A stretch of DNA of 64,000 nucleotides from contig NZ_CP127247.1 of the NCBI RefSeq assembly GCF_030285785.1, positions 4,177,501 to 4,241,500 on the forward strand. Direction: 5' to 3'. Positions 24,917-33,057 of the stretch are shown here, one piece after another. The notes beneath the pieces are model-generated. The model had not been told where the DNA came from. It did not search any database and saw only the letters and a program-made list of their open reading frames with translations. This DNA is from Parasedimentitalea psychrophila. GTDB lineage: Bacteria > Pseudomonadota > Alphaproteobacteria > Rhodobacterales > Rhodobacteraceae. The position numbers and the translations under genes were made by a program. The number at the start of each line of letters is the position of its first letter. Position 1 is the stretch's first letter.

Positions 24917-25447
24917 CAAGGGACAATCAAAGCGCCTTTTGATCAATGAGCAGACAACTGGTTTTTTATGGCCATCTGACAACTTAAAACCCATTGTGGA
25001 ACATTGCTTCCGCCCCAGCATCTTGCAGCGACGGCGGGTTCCGGACCTTCGCCGCGGTCAGCTCCAATGGCAGCAATGCGCAGATTGCGACCTTTGCAAA
25101 GTCTGGTCGCAGCTCGCCGCGATAAGACGTGAGCGGCCCACTGCGGCCATTCGTGATCACCGCAGCGAAGGGGCGGTTCGAGCCCATTGTGACCAATGCG
25201 GCAGTCGCTGAAACTCGTCAGGAAGGGCGAGAAGCCGTCGTTTGCTACAAAGGCACAAATTTTGAGAGCTCGTTCTGAAGTGGACCTTCATATCATCTAC
25301 ACTTAGCATGTCGTCCCGCACTTCGGATATGCCGTGAAAATTCATACACTTATGACCGAATGAGAATTTTGGGCCTTTCTGACTTGATCACGATGACAGG
25401 ATACCGCAAAATATTATTGCAACGGCTCATTTCAGCAGGAATTTTTT
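24917..25447. repeat. Spacer with dispersed intergenic repeat, copy 5
   Basis: No gene seen. 25015-25260 holds the best copy of the dispersed repeat, including GGCAGCAATGCGCAG at 25069 and the reverse complement of 17872-17893. It separates the phage module from the NACHT gene. The last 150 bases are AT-rich and should hold the NACHT promoter. Confidence 0.65.
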
Positions 25448-28306
25448 ATGGTCGCAGAGTTTTTAATGGCAGTAGGAGCATCGCTCACTGCTAATGCAAT
25501 TGATAGGAAATTGCAGGGAACCCCCAGTTATTTTGAAAAACGAAAGATTGCCTCTAAACTGGATGAAATTGTCATCGCAGTCATGGAGCCAATAGCAATT
25601 TTCTTTGAGGTCGAAAACATTCCTGAAGCCGACCTGAGACGCATCGCAGGAGAAGCTATTCCCGTGGCCGAATGGCTAATCGAAAACCCAAAATTCGCGT
25701 TTTCGAGAGGGCTAGAAGGTGAAGTTATAACGAGAGACATTTTGAAAGGAGATGCAGTCAAGTTTAGCTTAGATTCTGTCTCCGACTATCCTGCAGCTTT
25801 CGAGACCCTTTTACGTGCACTTGTTGACCTCGTGGTGAAGGTGCCGCCGGTCTTTGCAGAATGGGAGAAAACCGCTTTTCAAGCTGTGTTTCGGCAAACA
25901 GAAGAAATACGAGGGACTCTGGCATCGATGTACTCAATGATGCAAAAAATCACTTCATCTCAAAAAAACCCTCTTGGAAACTTCGAAAAGGTCGTCAACC
26001 ATCGGGCTGCGACATCCGCTTTGAAAATGAGCATTCATGGTCTCAGGCAGTCGGCTGTGCCACAGGCGGAATTAGACAATTTGTTTGTTTTTCCCGAATT
26101 TTCTGAGAGTGTTGTAAAAACGACGTCCAAAGACGGGAAGGTGACTGAGGAAGATGAGTGCGTAAAAACTTTTAAAAACTTCAATGAATTCTACGAACTG
26201 GTGTCAGAATCTCAGAGCTGCATTGTCAGAGCTCCAGCTGGAGCCGGGAAGACAACTTTCTCAAATTGGTTGGCTTCAAAACTGTTGATCTGCTCGGATG
26301 TACTATTCCCTGTCGTCTTGCCACTCAGAAAAACACTTAAGAGCGAGACTCTACCCGGTCTGTTCGAGTGTATCTCAGGTGAAGTCTCAAGCGTATTTCA
26401 AGACATGATTGATGCGCACGAGGTAACAGTCTGGGCTGACGAGAAAAAGATTGTTGTAATATTTGAGGGCTTTGATGAAGTCAGCGAGAAAGACAGAGAT
26501 CGGGCAGTTGAGTGGATTCAAGAGTTAAAAACAGCTCATCCAAATCTGAGTATTCTGATTACATCAAGGCCGCTTTCAACACCACATCTTTCAGACCTTA
26601 CAAAGCTGGGCTGGCGAGACATAAGTCTACTCCCTTTCGACCTTCCAAGAGTTATTACTTACATTGAATATTTTCAAAAGTATGGACCCGAGATGCAGAC
26701 CGGTGCCAAGCTTCAAGCACCTAAACATCTAGCGAAAACTTGGAATTCTGATCCTACTCTTGGACCGTTGACGGGAAATCCATTGTTGTTGTCCACGTTG
26801 CTTGTAGTGCATCATATGGATGGAGAATTGCCGGACGATAGATCAAAACTCTATGATCGATATATTGACGGCATGCTGGGCCTATGGGAACTAAATAAGG
26901 AATTGGTCGCTCCAACAGTCCCCCTAACGAAAGAACAAAAGAAAAAAATCCTGGAGCTCATTGCGGTAAACATGATTTCATTGGAAACGGATACCGTTTC
27001 GGAGAACGATGTCGCACAATGGCTGCAAGCTTATCTCTTAGAACAAAACCTTCCTAATGATGTACTAGGGATTTTGGATCATTTGAGGGAACGCTCTGGA
27101 TTGCTGATCGGCCCAGGTCAATATACATTTGCGCACAAGTCTATTGGTGAATTCTTGGTCGCTCAGGCTTGCAGTGACGGCATCCAAACCAACTTCGCAG
27201 GTGACCGGTTCGATAGATTTTTGTTGGCCGACAAGTGCCTAATGGACAGATGGACAACAGTCATCTTTTTGTGGGCTGGTTTGGCGGCTAAAACAGAAGT
27301 CCAGCAGTTCATAGAAAAACTTATAGCTGGCAACCATAATAAACTTGCTGGAGGTCTACTTCTTGAGCGAAGAAAGTTCTTGGACCGGAAGTGGCTAAAG
27401 GTAAATTTTTGGCGCTGGGTATCAATTGGTTTAGGTGATGGCGGTCTATTTAATGAGAAAGGAAACCTCCGTTTGAGTTGGCCGAGCATTACTAAAAAGG
27501 CGAGTACTCCATCAGGTGAGATTGATCTTCATATCATGACAACTGTGGTCGATGATTTAACTTCAGAGGCCACAGTAATGGCCGCATTTTTTTCCGATAA
27601 AATTTGTGACCCTGAGGATTGGAATACTCATTCATTGCCGCTTAACGAAACATTTTGGTGGCTTTTGTCTCATTTTGTTGAACCCACTCTAGATTTCCTG
27701 AAAGCAGCTCCTATTACCCTGACTCAAGAGACCAAATGTTGTTCTCTTTTTGGCAATCAGATTACAGGAAGATTTCCATTAAGGCAGTATATCCAGGAAT
27801 TTTCTCCATATAAAGCACCGGAGTGTGCATCTTGTGACCCTTTAGTCTACGAACCGATTTTGTTTCTTGACGCTTACTCAACATGGAAATTTATGATGCA
27901 TCAGGTTGAGATTGATGAACTTTCCGAGTTACCCGCTGAAGGCGATGGGTCCGGCGGGAAGCGGCCTGAAGGAAAAGAGCGAAATTTGGCATTGAAGAGG
28001 TATTGGCTTTCGCAAATCACCCAATTTACAGAAAGCGGTTTTTTCGACATTGCAATCTCTAGATCTGTTGAGGATCTACCCACAGAATTTTTTAGTCTCT
28101 TCAATGATGCCCTGCCACCTATCACTCCCATTGAAGGAAATGGTAAATTTTCTCAGCCGGACACGAAACCCATTACCTTCGCTGAAAGGTGCAAGAAGGC
28201 GCTTGATCTCAATGCTTCTTTCCCAAGATCACAGGAATGCGACGACTTTGTTTCCCTGGTATTGAAACGAAATGAGGAGAGGAATTCGTCACAGATTTCG
28301 CAATGA
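25448..28306 (+). CDS. NACHT-domain NTPase, candidate anti-phage protein
   Basis: A 952-residue STAND NTPase. Residues 1-200 are a helical N-terminal region, residues 255-480 the NACHT domain: Walker A RAPAGAGKTTF (261-271), Walker B IVVIFEGFDEV (335-345), sensor ILITSRPL (369-376), LTGNPLLLST (441-450), and the winged-helix region ending YTFAHKSIGEFLVA (559-572), the usual H-x-S-x-x-E-F/Y motif. The last 370 residues form an unrecognised sensor region with no visible LRR, WD40 or TPR repeats. Walker B has Glu where the first Asp is usual. Base composition is clearly AT-richer than neighbours. AGGA lies upstream of the ATG. Bacterial NACHT proteins are known anti-phage sensors; its role here is inferred from domain and location. 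Confidence 0.88.
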   Translation: MVAEFLMAVGASLTANAIDRKLQGTPSYFEKRKIASKLDEIVIAVMEPIAIFFEVENIPEADLRRIAGEAIPVAEWLIENPKFAFSRGLEGEVITRDILKGDAVKFSLDSVSDYPAAFETLLRALVDLVVKVPPVFAEWEKTAFQAVFRQTEEIRGTLASMYSMMQKITSSQKNPLGNFEKVVNHRAATSALKMSIHGLRQSAVPQAELDNLFVFPEFSESVVKTTSKDGKVTEEDECVKTFKNFNEFYELVSESQSCIVRAPAGAGKTTFSNWLASKLLICSDVLFPVVLPLRKTLKSETLPGLFECISGEVSSVFQDMIDAHEVTVWADEKKIVVIFEGFDEVSEKDRDRAVEWIQELKTAHPNLSILITSRPLSTPHLSDLTKLGWRDISLLPFDLPRVITYIEYFQKYGPEMQTGAKLQAPKHLAKTWNSDPTLGPLTGNPLLLSTLLVVHHMDGELPDDRSKLYDRYIDGMLGLWELNKELVAPTVPLTKEQKKKILELIAVNMISLETDTVSENDVAQWLQAYLLEQNLPNDVLGILDHLRERSGLLIGPGQYTFAHKSIGEFLVAQACSDGIQTNFAGDRFDRFLLADKCLMDRWTTVIFLWAGLAAKTEVQQFIEKLIAGNHNKLAGGLLLERRKFLDRKWLKVNFWRWVSIGLGDGGLFNEKGNLRLSWPSITKKASTPSGEIDLHIMTTVVDDLTSEATVMAAFFSDKICDPEDWNTHSLPLNETFWWLLSHFVEPTLDFLKAAPITLTQETKCCSLFGNQITGRFPLRQYIQEFSPYKAPECASCDPLVYEPILFLDAYSTWKFMMHQVEIDELSELPAEGDGSGGKRPEGKERNLALKRYWLSQITQFTESGFFDIAISRSVEDLPTEFFSLFNDALPPITPIEGNGKFSQPDTKPITFAERCKKALDLNASFPRSQECDDFVSLVLKRNEERNSSQISQ

Positions 28307-28753
28307 GTTCTGATCCACTCCCCTCTAATCAGATGCGTAGATCTTCGCCATTTAGATTATGCTTATGATCGGTCTTGTTGATTTTTTGCCAACCCAATTA
28401 TTGGTCAGCATCTGAAGTCAAGTGTTTTTGGTAAGTGTCCCGTTTTCAAGTGGCGACGATGAAATGCTGATCGGGCAAATGGAGAAGTACTCTGCGTATC
28501 GTGGTTGAATGTCTGGTATGGTGACGCTGTAGGGCGGCATACCAAACCGAAATGAGAGTCGGGAGAGGGCCGTTCGCGCCAGTTGGGCCAACAACTGTGA
28601 ATGACTACAAAGTCCGCCCTTTCTTGCAAATTCCAGAACACAAACTCAGGGCACTAAAAGTTCAATCTTATTCAAAGAGTATGGGCACCCATACTTTTTA
28701 CTCAGTCAGACTGTATCCCAACTGGAGAAATATCCGTTATTGCCTGTGACAGT
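28307..28753. other. Spacer after NACHT gene
   Basis: No gene seen. CGGGAGAGGGCCGTTCGCGCCAG and AAGTCCGCCCTTTC near 28555-28620 look like degraded pieces of the dispersed repeat. No convincing terminator for the NACHT gene beyond an AT-rich run near 28375. Confidence 0.4.
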
Positions 28754-29032
28754 TTACCGGATGATCTGGAAGCCCGTGAATTCCGGATCAGGCTCTACAT
28801 TTTCAGTCATGACATCGGTGACACGGGCGGCAGGCGGACCTTGGCTCAGAGCTCGCACCATTGCCGCCACGTCGCTAGCTGGCCCCATGAGCAAGGCAAG
28901 TACAGAGCCATCAGAATCGTTGCGAACCCAACCTGAAAGACCGCGCTGTTTAGCTTCTGACCGTGTCCAGGCACGGAAAGCCACACCCTGTACACGTCCG
29001 GTGATCCGAGCCCTCAAAGCAATATCAGACAT
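28754..29032 (-). CDS. acyP: Acylphosphatase
   Basis: A 92-residue acylphosphatase that hydrolyses carboxyl-phosphate bonds. The ARITGRVQGVAFRAWTRSEA segment has the phosphate-binding loop and catalytic Arg, and GWVRNDSDGSVLALL has the catalytic Asn. Length is normal. It ends the island by position, 193 bases from the tRNA-Ser 3' end, on the opposite strand from the satellite genes. Acylphosphatase is usually a core gene, so its presence inside the element boundaries is unexpected. Confidence 0.93.
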   Translation of the reverse strand: MSDIALRARITGRVQGVAFRAWTRSEAKQRGLSGWVRNDSDGSVLALLMGPASDVAAMVRALSQGPPAARVTDVMTENVEPDPEFTGFQIIR

Positions 29033-29103
29033 TGGAGATTATCCTCTCTGTCATGGAGAAAACACCATAATACGCGTATTTTCCCAGCACAGCCCCCTCA
29101 TTG

Positions 29104-29158
29104 CCGCCTAAAAGGTTGGGCATGAGCTGACTCGAAAATCAGCTTTAGTTTTAGGCGG
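29104..29158. repeat. Two-tier hairpin near attR
   Basis: Outer stem CCGCCTAAAA (29104-29113) with TTTTAGGCGG (29149-29158); inner stem AGCTGA with TCAGCT (29125-29144). It lies 67 bases beyond the tRNA-Ser 3' end. It could be the tRNA's terminator, an integrase arm region or a small structured RNA. Confidence 0.55.
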
Positions 29159-29224
29159 GCTGTTTGGCAGGTAGAAATTCCAGCGGAGATATATTCGCCT
29201 GATTTCAATTGGTTATGGATGGTA

Positions 29225-29240
29225 GTGGCGGAGAGACAGG
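29225..29240. repeat. Right attachment site (attR)
   Basis: GTGGCGGAGAGACAGG within the 3' end of tRNA-Ser, identical to 18098-18113. Confidence 0.88.
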
Positions 29241-29315
29241 GATTCGAACCCTGGGAACCCGTGAAGGCTCAACGGTTTTCGAGACCGCCCCGTTCGACCA
29301 CTCCGGCACCTCTCC
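29226..29315 (-). tRNA. tRNA-Ser (anticodon CGA)
   Basis: A 90-base class II tRNA with a long variable arm. The acceptor GGAGAGG pairs with TCTCTCC and is followed by encoded GCCA. The anticodon loop CTCGAAA gives CGA, reading UCG. The T arm GGGTTCGAATCCC is perfect. The gene is complete despite serving as the integration target, because the island supplied an identical 3' end. Confidence 0.95.
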
Positions 29316-29494
29316 GCTATTGACTTTAGTGACTAAAATCAGGTCGTTTTCAGGACCGTTGAACCTGCAACCACACCGTGTTCCAGCGTCGCTTGCTTGA
29401 CGACAATCTCAACGTTCTTGAAGCCCGTAATTGCAGCAATCTGAGCGCCAGTGCAACCTGATTCTGTCACCTAAATTGCAGCAAATTACATTGA

Positions 29495-30715
29495 TCAGGA
29501 AAATAGCTCATGTGCCAATTCAAGAGCATCGATGAGAGTGTCGATTTCATCCGTCGTATTGTACAATCCAAAGGATGCTCTGCAGGTTGCTGTGACGCCT
29601 AGATGGTCCATCAACGGCCCGGCGCAGTGATGGCCTGCACGCACAGCAACCCCCCGTTTATCCAGAATTGTCGAGATGTCGTGCGGATGCGCGGCCCCCT
29701 CCATTGTGAAGCTGAATATAGCTGCCTTGCCAGCGGCTTGCCCCTGAATATTCAACCAGTTCAAGCCTGAAAACCGTTGCTCAGCATAGGCGCGAAGGCT
29801 GGCCTCATGGGAGGCGATATTGTCCAGCCCCAAACCCATCATGTAGTCCAATGCGACGCCCAGCCCGATGGTCTGCACGATGCCCGGCGTGCCGGCTTCA
29901 AATTTCATCGGTGGATCATTGTAGATGACCCGGTCTTTGCAGACCTCTTTGATCATGTCGCCGCCGCCCAGAAACGGTTGCATTTCAGCCATCCGTTCAG
30001 GCCGGATGTAAATGGCGCCGGAGCCGGTAGGGCCATATAGTTTATGGCCGGTTATCGCATAGAAATCACAGCCGATGTCCTGCACATCCACCGGCATGTG
30101 AACGGCGCCTTGGGAGCCGTCCACCAACACCGGAACACCTTTGGCATGAGCGCCTTGGGTGATGGATTTAACGTCGACGACCGTGCCCAGAACATTTGAG
30201 CACTGGGTCACGGCCACCAGTTTGGTTTTGGCTCCGATCGCGTCAATGACAGCTTGGGGATCCAGAGAGCCATCGGCCGCGACATCCACCCACTTCAGCA
30301 CCACCCCCTGGCGTTCACGCAGAAAGTGCCAGGGAACGATATTAGCGTGATGCTCCATCACGCTGAGCACGATTTCATCGCCGGGCTGGAACCGCGGCAT
30401 TGCCCAGCCGTAAGCGACCAGATTGATACCCTCGGTAGTGCCGGAATTCAGCACGATAGTGTTCTCATCCCCCGCATTCAGAAATTTCGAAATGGTGCCC
30501 CGAACCGCCTCGTATCGCTCCGTCGAAAGATTAGAAAGGAAGTGCAAGCCACGGTGAACATTGGAGTATTCTTCCGCGTAGGCGCGTGTGATCGCGTCAA
30601 TCACCACCCTTGGTTTCTGCGCCGAGGCGCCATTGTCCAGATATGTGAGTGGTTTGCCATTCACCTCACGCGAGAGGATCGGAAAATCGGCACGAATTGT
30701 GTCTATGTCATACAT
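29495..30715 (-). CDS. sufS: Cysteine desulfurase SufS
   Basis: A PLP enzyme of 406 residues, group II desulfurase, taking sulfur from cysteine for Fe-S assembly on SufBCD. The PLP lysine lies in AITGHKLYGPTG and the catalytic Cys in VAVRAGHHCAGPLM. The start at 30715 (MYDIDTIRADFPILS) is chosen because an upstream in-frame start would add 19 residues lying in the preceding gene; the two genes overlap by 8 bases. Last gene of the suf operon. Confidence 0.95.
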   Translation of the reverse strand: MYDIDTIRADFPILSREVNGKPLTYLDNGASAQKPRVVIDAITRAYAEEYSNVHRGLHFLSNLSTERYEAVRGTISKFLNAGDENTIVLNSGTTEGINLVAYGWAMPRFQPGDEIVLSVMEHHANIVPWHFLRERQGVVLKWVDVAADGSLDPQAVIDAIGAKTKLVAVTQCSNVLGTVVDVKSITQGAHAKGVPVLVDGSQGAVHMPVDVQDIGCDFYAITGHKLYGPTGSGAIYIRPERMAEMQPFLGGGDMIKEVCKDRVIYNDPPMKFEAGTPGIVQTIGLGVALDYMMGLGLDNIASHEASLRAYAEQRFSGLNWLNIQGQAAGKAAIFSFTMEGAAHPHDISTILDKRGVAVRAGHHCAGPLMDHLGVTATCRASFGLYNTTDEIDTLIDALELAHELFS

Positions 30716-31295
30716 TGGCGGATAGTCCCAGGAAGGAAGGCCCGACAAGGCCCAGTAGAAAAGACAGCGCAAGCGCTATGATGATACTTGCCATCAATAA
30801 GGCTCCAAACGCCCGCCAAATTGACTGCAACTGATGCACCTCGTTGATAAAACGGGAGAAAATAAACAAGCCAAACAGGGTCGCCGCCAGATTCAGGATC
30901 CCGGCAAGGCTTGGTGCCACCAGAAACAACACTGTCATTGCCAGCTGCAACGCAACTTGCAGAAGTTGCAGCCAGACCACAACAGCCAGCAGTTCATCAA
31001 ACTTGCCCTGCCCCCCCAGCCAGCGGCCAGACGCTTGCAACGCAAAGACAAACACAACCTGCAGCACCAGCACGACCGCAAAGTAACCCAGCGGCGACAG
31101 ACGCGGAAAAACCACCTCACTTGGCAAGGGGAACAAGATTTCCTGAGCGGAATAGATGATTGCGTTCAAGGCGATAGCCAGAACCATTGCGCTCCACAAC
31201 AGCTGTCTCGGCCATGGCACGGACAAGATGGAACGGGCGGCTTGTGCCGGTGATGTGAGTGTCATCATAACCAGTGGCTGCAAGTGAAGTATCAT
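30708..31295 (-). CDS. YIP1 family membrane protein
   Basis: A 195-residue inner-membrane protein with about five hydrophobic segments and an N-terminal soluble lead (MILHLQPLVMMTLTSPAQAA). In Rhodobacteraceae such proteins carry a Yip1-like domain of unknown role. The start at 31295 overlaps the stop of the upstream gene (ATGA), so the longer upstream start is rejected. It lies inside the suf operon, coupled on both sides. Confidence 0.8.
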   Translation of the reverse strand: MILHLQPLVMMTLTSPAQAARSILSVPWPRQLLWSAMVLAIALNAIIYSAQEILFPLPSEVVFPRLSPLGYFAVVLVLQVVFVFALQASGRWLGGQGKFDELLAVVVWLQLLQVALQLAMTVLFLVAPSLAGILNLAATLFGLFIFSRFINEVHQLQSIWRAFGALLMASIIIALALSFLLGLVGPSFLGLSANV

Positions 31296-31777
31296 TGAGC
31301 GTTCCAATATGCCTGCATCAGGCCTGAAATCCAAAACCATAGGAAAAGCGCCAACCAGAGGCCGCCAACCAAAGACAACGCCGGGCCCGGGCCAATAAAT
31401 CCAGCGGTTAAACCGTTGAGAAGCATCAGCGGGCTGGCTGCCAGCAGCGCCCAAAACAGCGCCAGCCTGGCCCCATAACTGTCGCCCTTGCCGCCGCAAA
31501 CCCGGACCACAAGAAAAGACACCCAGGACAGGGAATACAGCAGCAACGGGGCGATGAAGATCAGGCCAAATAATGCGCCGCCAAGGAGCATGTTCAGCTC
31601 CTGACCGGTGAGATGAGCCTCGCGGGCCAACCTGGGCATTTGGGCGGTAAATGCCAGCATGCAGCCGCCCATCAGGATCGCCAGCGCCCGATCCTCGCGG
31701 GGGCCCATGGCCAAAAGCCGCGCCATAACGCGACGCGGGCCTTTGTAAGTGGCGATTATGTCTGTTGTTACCGGCAT
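31292..31777 (-). CDS. YIP1-like membrane protein
   Basis: A 161-residue protein with four hydrophobic segments (for example LLGGALFGLIFIAPLLLYSL). Its N-terminal soluble part begins MPVTTDIIATYKGPRRVMAR. It looks like a paralogue of the downstream membrane protein. It touches the sufD stop by one base and is coupled to the next gene by ATGA. Function unknown; location suggests membrane-related help to Fe-S assembly or mere co-regulation. Confidence 0.75.
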   Translation of the reverse strand: MPVTTDIIATYKGPRRVMARLLAMGPREDRALAILMGGCMLAFTAQMPRLAREAHLTGQELNMLLGGALFGLIFIAPLLLYSLSWVSFLVVRVCGGKGDSYGARLALFWALLAASPLMLLNGLTAGFIGPGPALSLVGGLWLALFLWFWISGLMQAYWNAQ

Positions 31778-33057
31778 CAGAGGCGCCGGATCAGCCAGTT
31801 TTCAAGTCGGCCAACTATCGTATCTACGATACCCTGATTGCCGATCTCACCGACTGCCTCCGCCAAAAAGGCCAGGGTCAACAGATTGGTGGCGTCCCTG
31901 TGAGGCACCCCCCGGCTTTGCAAATAGAACAAAGCATCTTCGTCAATTGCGCCAGAGGTTGACCCGTGTGAGCAGGCAACATCATCGGCATATATTTCCA
32001 GCTCCGGCTTGGCCAGAAACTGGCTGTCATCATCCAGCATCAGCGCCTGGCTGATTTGATATCCATCGGTTTTCTGCGCTGTGGATTTGACCAGGATTTT
32101 ACCTTGGAAAACCCCGGTCGCGCCGTTGCGCAGGACCTTTTTAAAGACCTGCCGGCTTTCACAGTTCTCTGCGACATGGGTGATAAATACGGTGTCGTCG
32201 TGATGAAAATCACCATCTCCGACGCAGGCGCCCGCGATATGGACAACGGCGTCATCGCCGAGCAGTTCCACCACTGCTTCGTTGCGTGTCAGCACCCCGT
32301 TGACGGTCAACGTGAAGCATTTGAACACCGATTTCTCGCCCAAACGGGCAAACAGATGGGTGGCGGCACGCCGTTCGTGGTCGCGACCCTGGGCGCATAT
32401 CATATGCAATTCGCCGCCATCAGCGATGTCAATTTCGCTACATTTATTAAACCGAGCAGCGGCAGGTCCGTTTTCCAGCACAGTGGCTGCGGCGCCGGCG
32501 TCCACCCGAATGACATGGTGCAGCATGGCATCCGAGTTTTCGCAATTGTGATTGTAAATCAGATTGATCGGCCTGCTGGGTTTTCCGGTCACCCGGATCG
32601 CGACACCATCCTTGGCAAAGGCCGTGTTCAGCGCTGCCAAGGGCCGAGGTACCGGATCCTGACCCCGCGCCTCCAGCACGCCATACAGGTCTTTGCTCCA
32701 GTGAATATCCTGCGATTCAATGTCCAAGACCCGATCAATCTGAACCCCTTCGAGCCGCAAATCATCAGAGGCCTCTGCATCAAAAACACCGTCTACAAAA
32801 ACGATTTTCAAGCAATCAAAATCATCAAATATCGGTGCTTCATCATGTTGAAATACGGCGGCCGTTGGCGCGGTTGCCTGGGTCAGCGTATCCGGGCGGG
32901 TATACTTCCAATACTCATCCCGCCTGCCTGGCAGCCCCATGGTTTGAACCCGTGACAAGGCAGCCCGGCGCGCCTCGGCCAGACAGCCGCCGACCGGCAG
33001 TGTTAGCTCTGATAGGCGGGCCTCGGTGGCGGTTTGTTTCAGATTAGCCAGAGCCAT
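31777..33057 (-). CDS. sufD: Fe-S cluster assembly protein SufD
   Basis: A 426-residue scaffold subunit of the SufBC2D complex. The C-terminal half has the beta-helix core with LVKSTAQKTDGYQISQALML, and EIYADDVACSHGSTSGAIDE with the conserved Cys-Ser-His (CSHG) that lines the cluster-assembly interface with SufB; it ends with the usual FYLQSRGVPHRDATNLL. The start directly follows the sufC stop. Confidence 0.95.
   Translation of the reverse strand: MALANLKQTATEARLSELTLPVGGCLAEARRAALSRVQTMGLPGRRDEYWKYTRPDTLTQATAPTAAVFQHDEAPIFDDFDCLKIVFVDGVFDAEASDDLRLEGVQIDRVLDIESQDIHWSKDLYGVLEARGQDPVPRPLAALNTAFAKDGVAIRVTGKPSRPINLIYNHNCENSDAMLHHVIRVDAGAAATVLENGPAAARFNKCSEIDIADGGELHMICAQGRDHERRAATHLFARLGEKSVFKCFTLTVNGVLTRNEAVVELLGDDAVVHIAGACVGDGDFHHDDTVFITHVAENCESRQVFKKVLRNGATGVFQGKILVKSTAQKTDGYQISQALMLDDDSQFLAKPELEIYADDVACSHGSTSGAIDEDALFYLQSRGVPHRDATNLLTLAFLAEAVGEIGNQGIVDTIVGRLENWLIRRL

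Larger units (their letters stand above)
18098..29240. mobile_element. tRNA-Ser-integrated phage satellite-like island
   Basis: An 11.1-kb element bounded by exact 16-bp direct repeats GTGGCGGAGAGACAGG, the right one being the 3' end of tRNA-Ser(CGA). Contents, left to right: integrase, remnants of an earlier integrase and regulator, an unknown protein, AlpA-like regulator, unknown protein, RepA-type ATPase, possible replication origin, HK97 capsid protein, P27 small terminase, NACHT NTPase, acylphosphatase. It lacks portal, protease, large terminase, tail and lysis genes, so it cannot form particles alone. The order resembles capsid-encoding phage-inducible chromosomal islands; that assignment is inference. 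Confidence 0.82.

Noticed and set aside
25676-25715. CGAGAGGG in the NACHT gene as another hairpin copy
   Set aside because: It is part of an uninterrupted coding frame and lacks the left arm and stem seen in the true copies.
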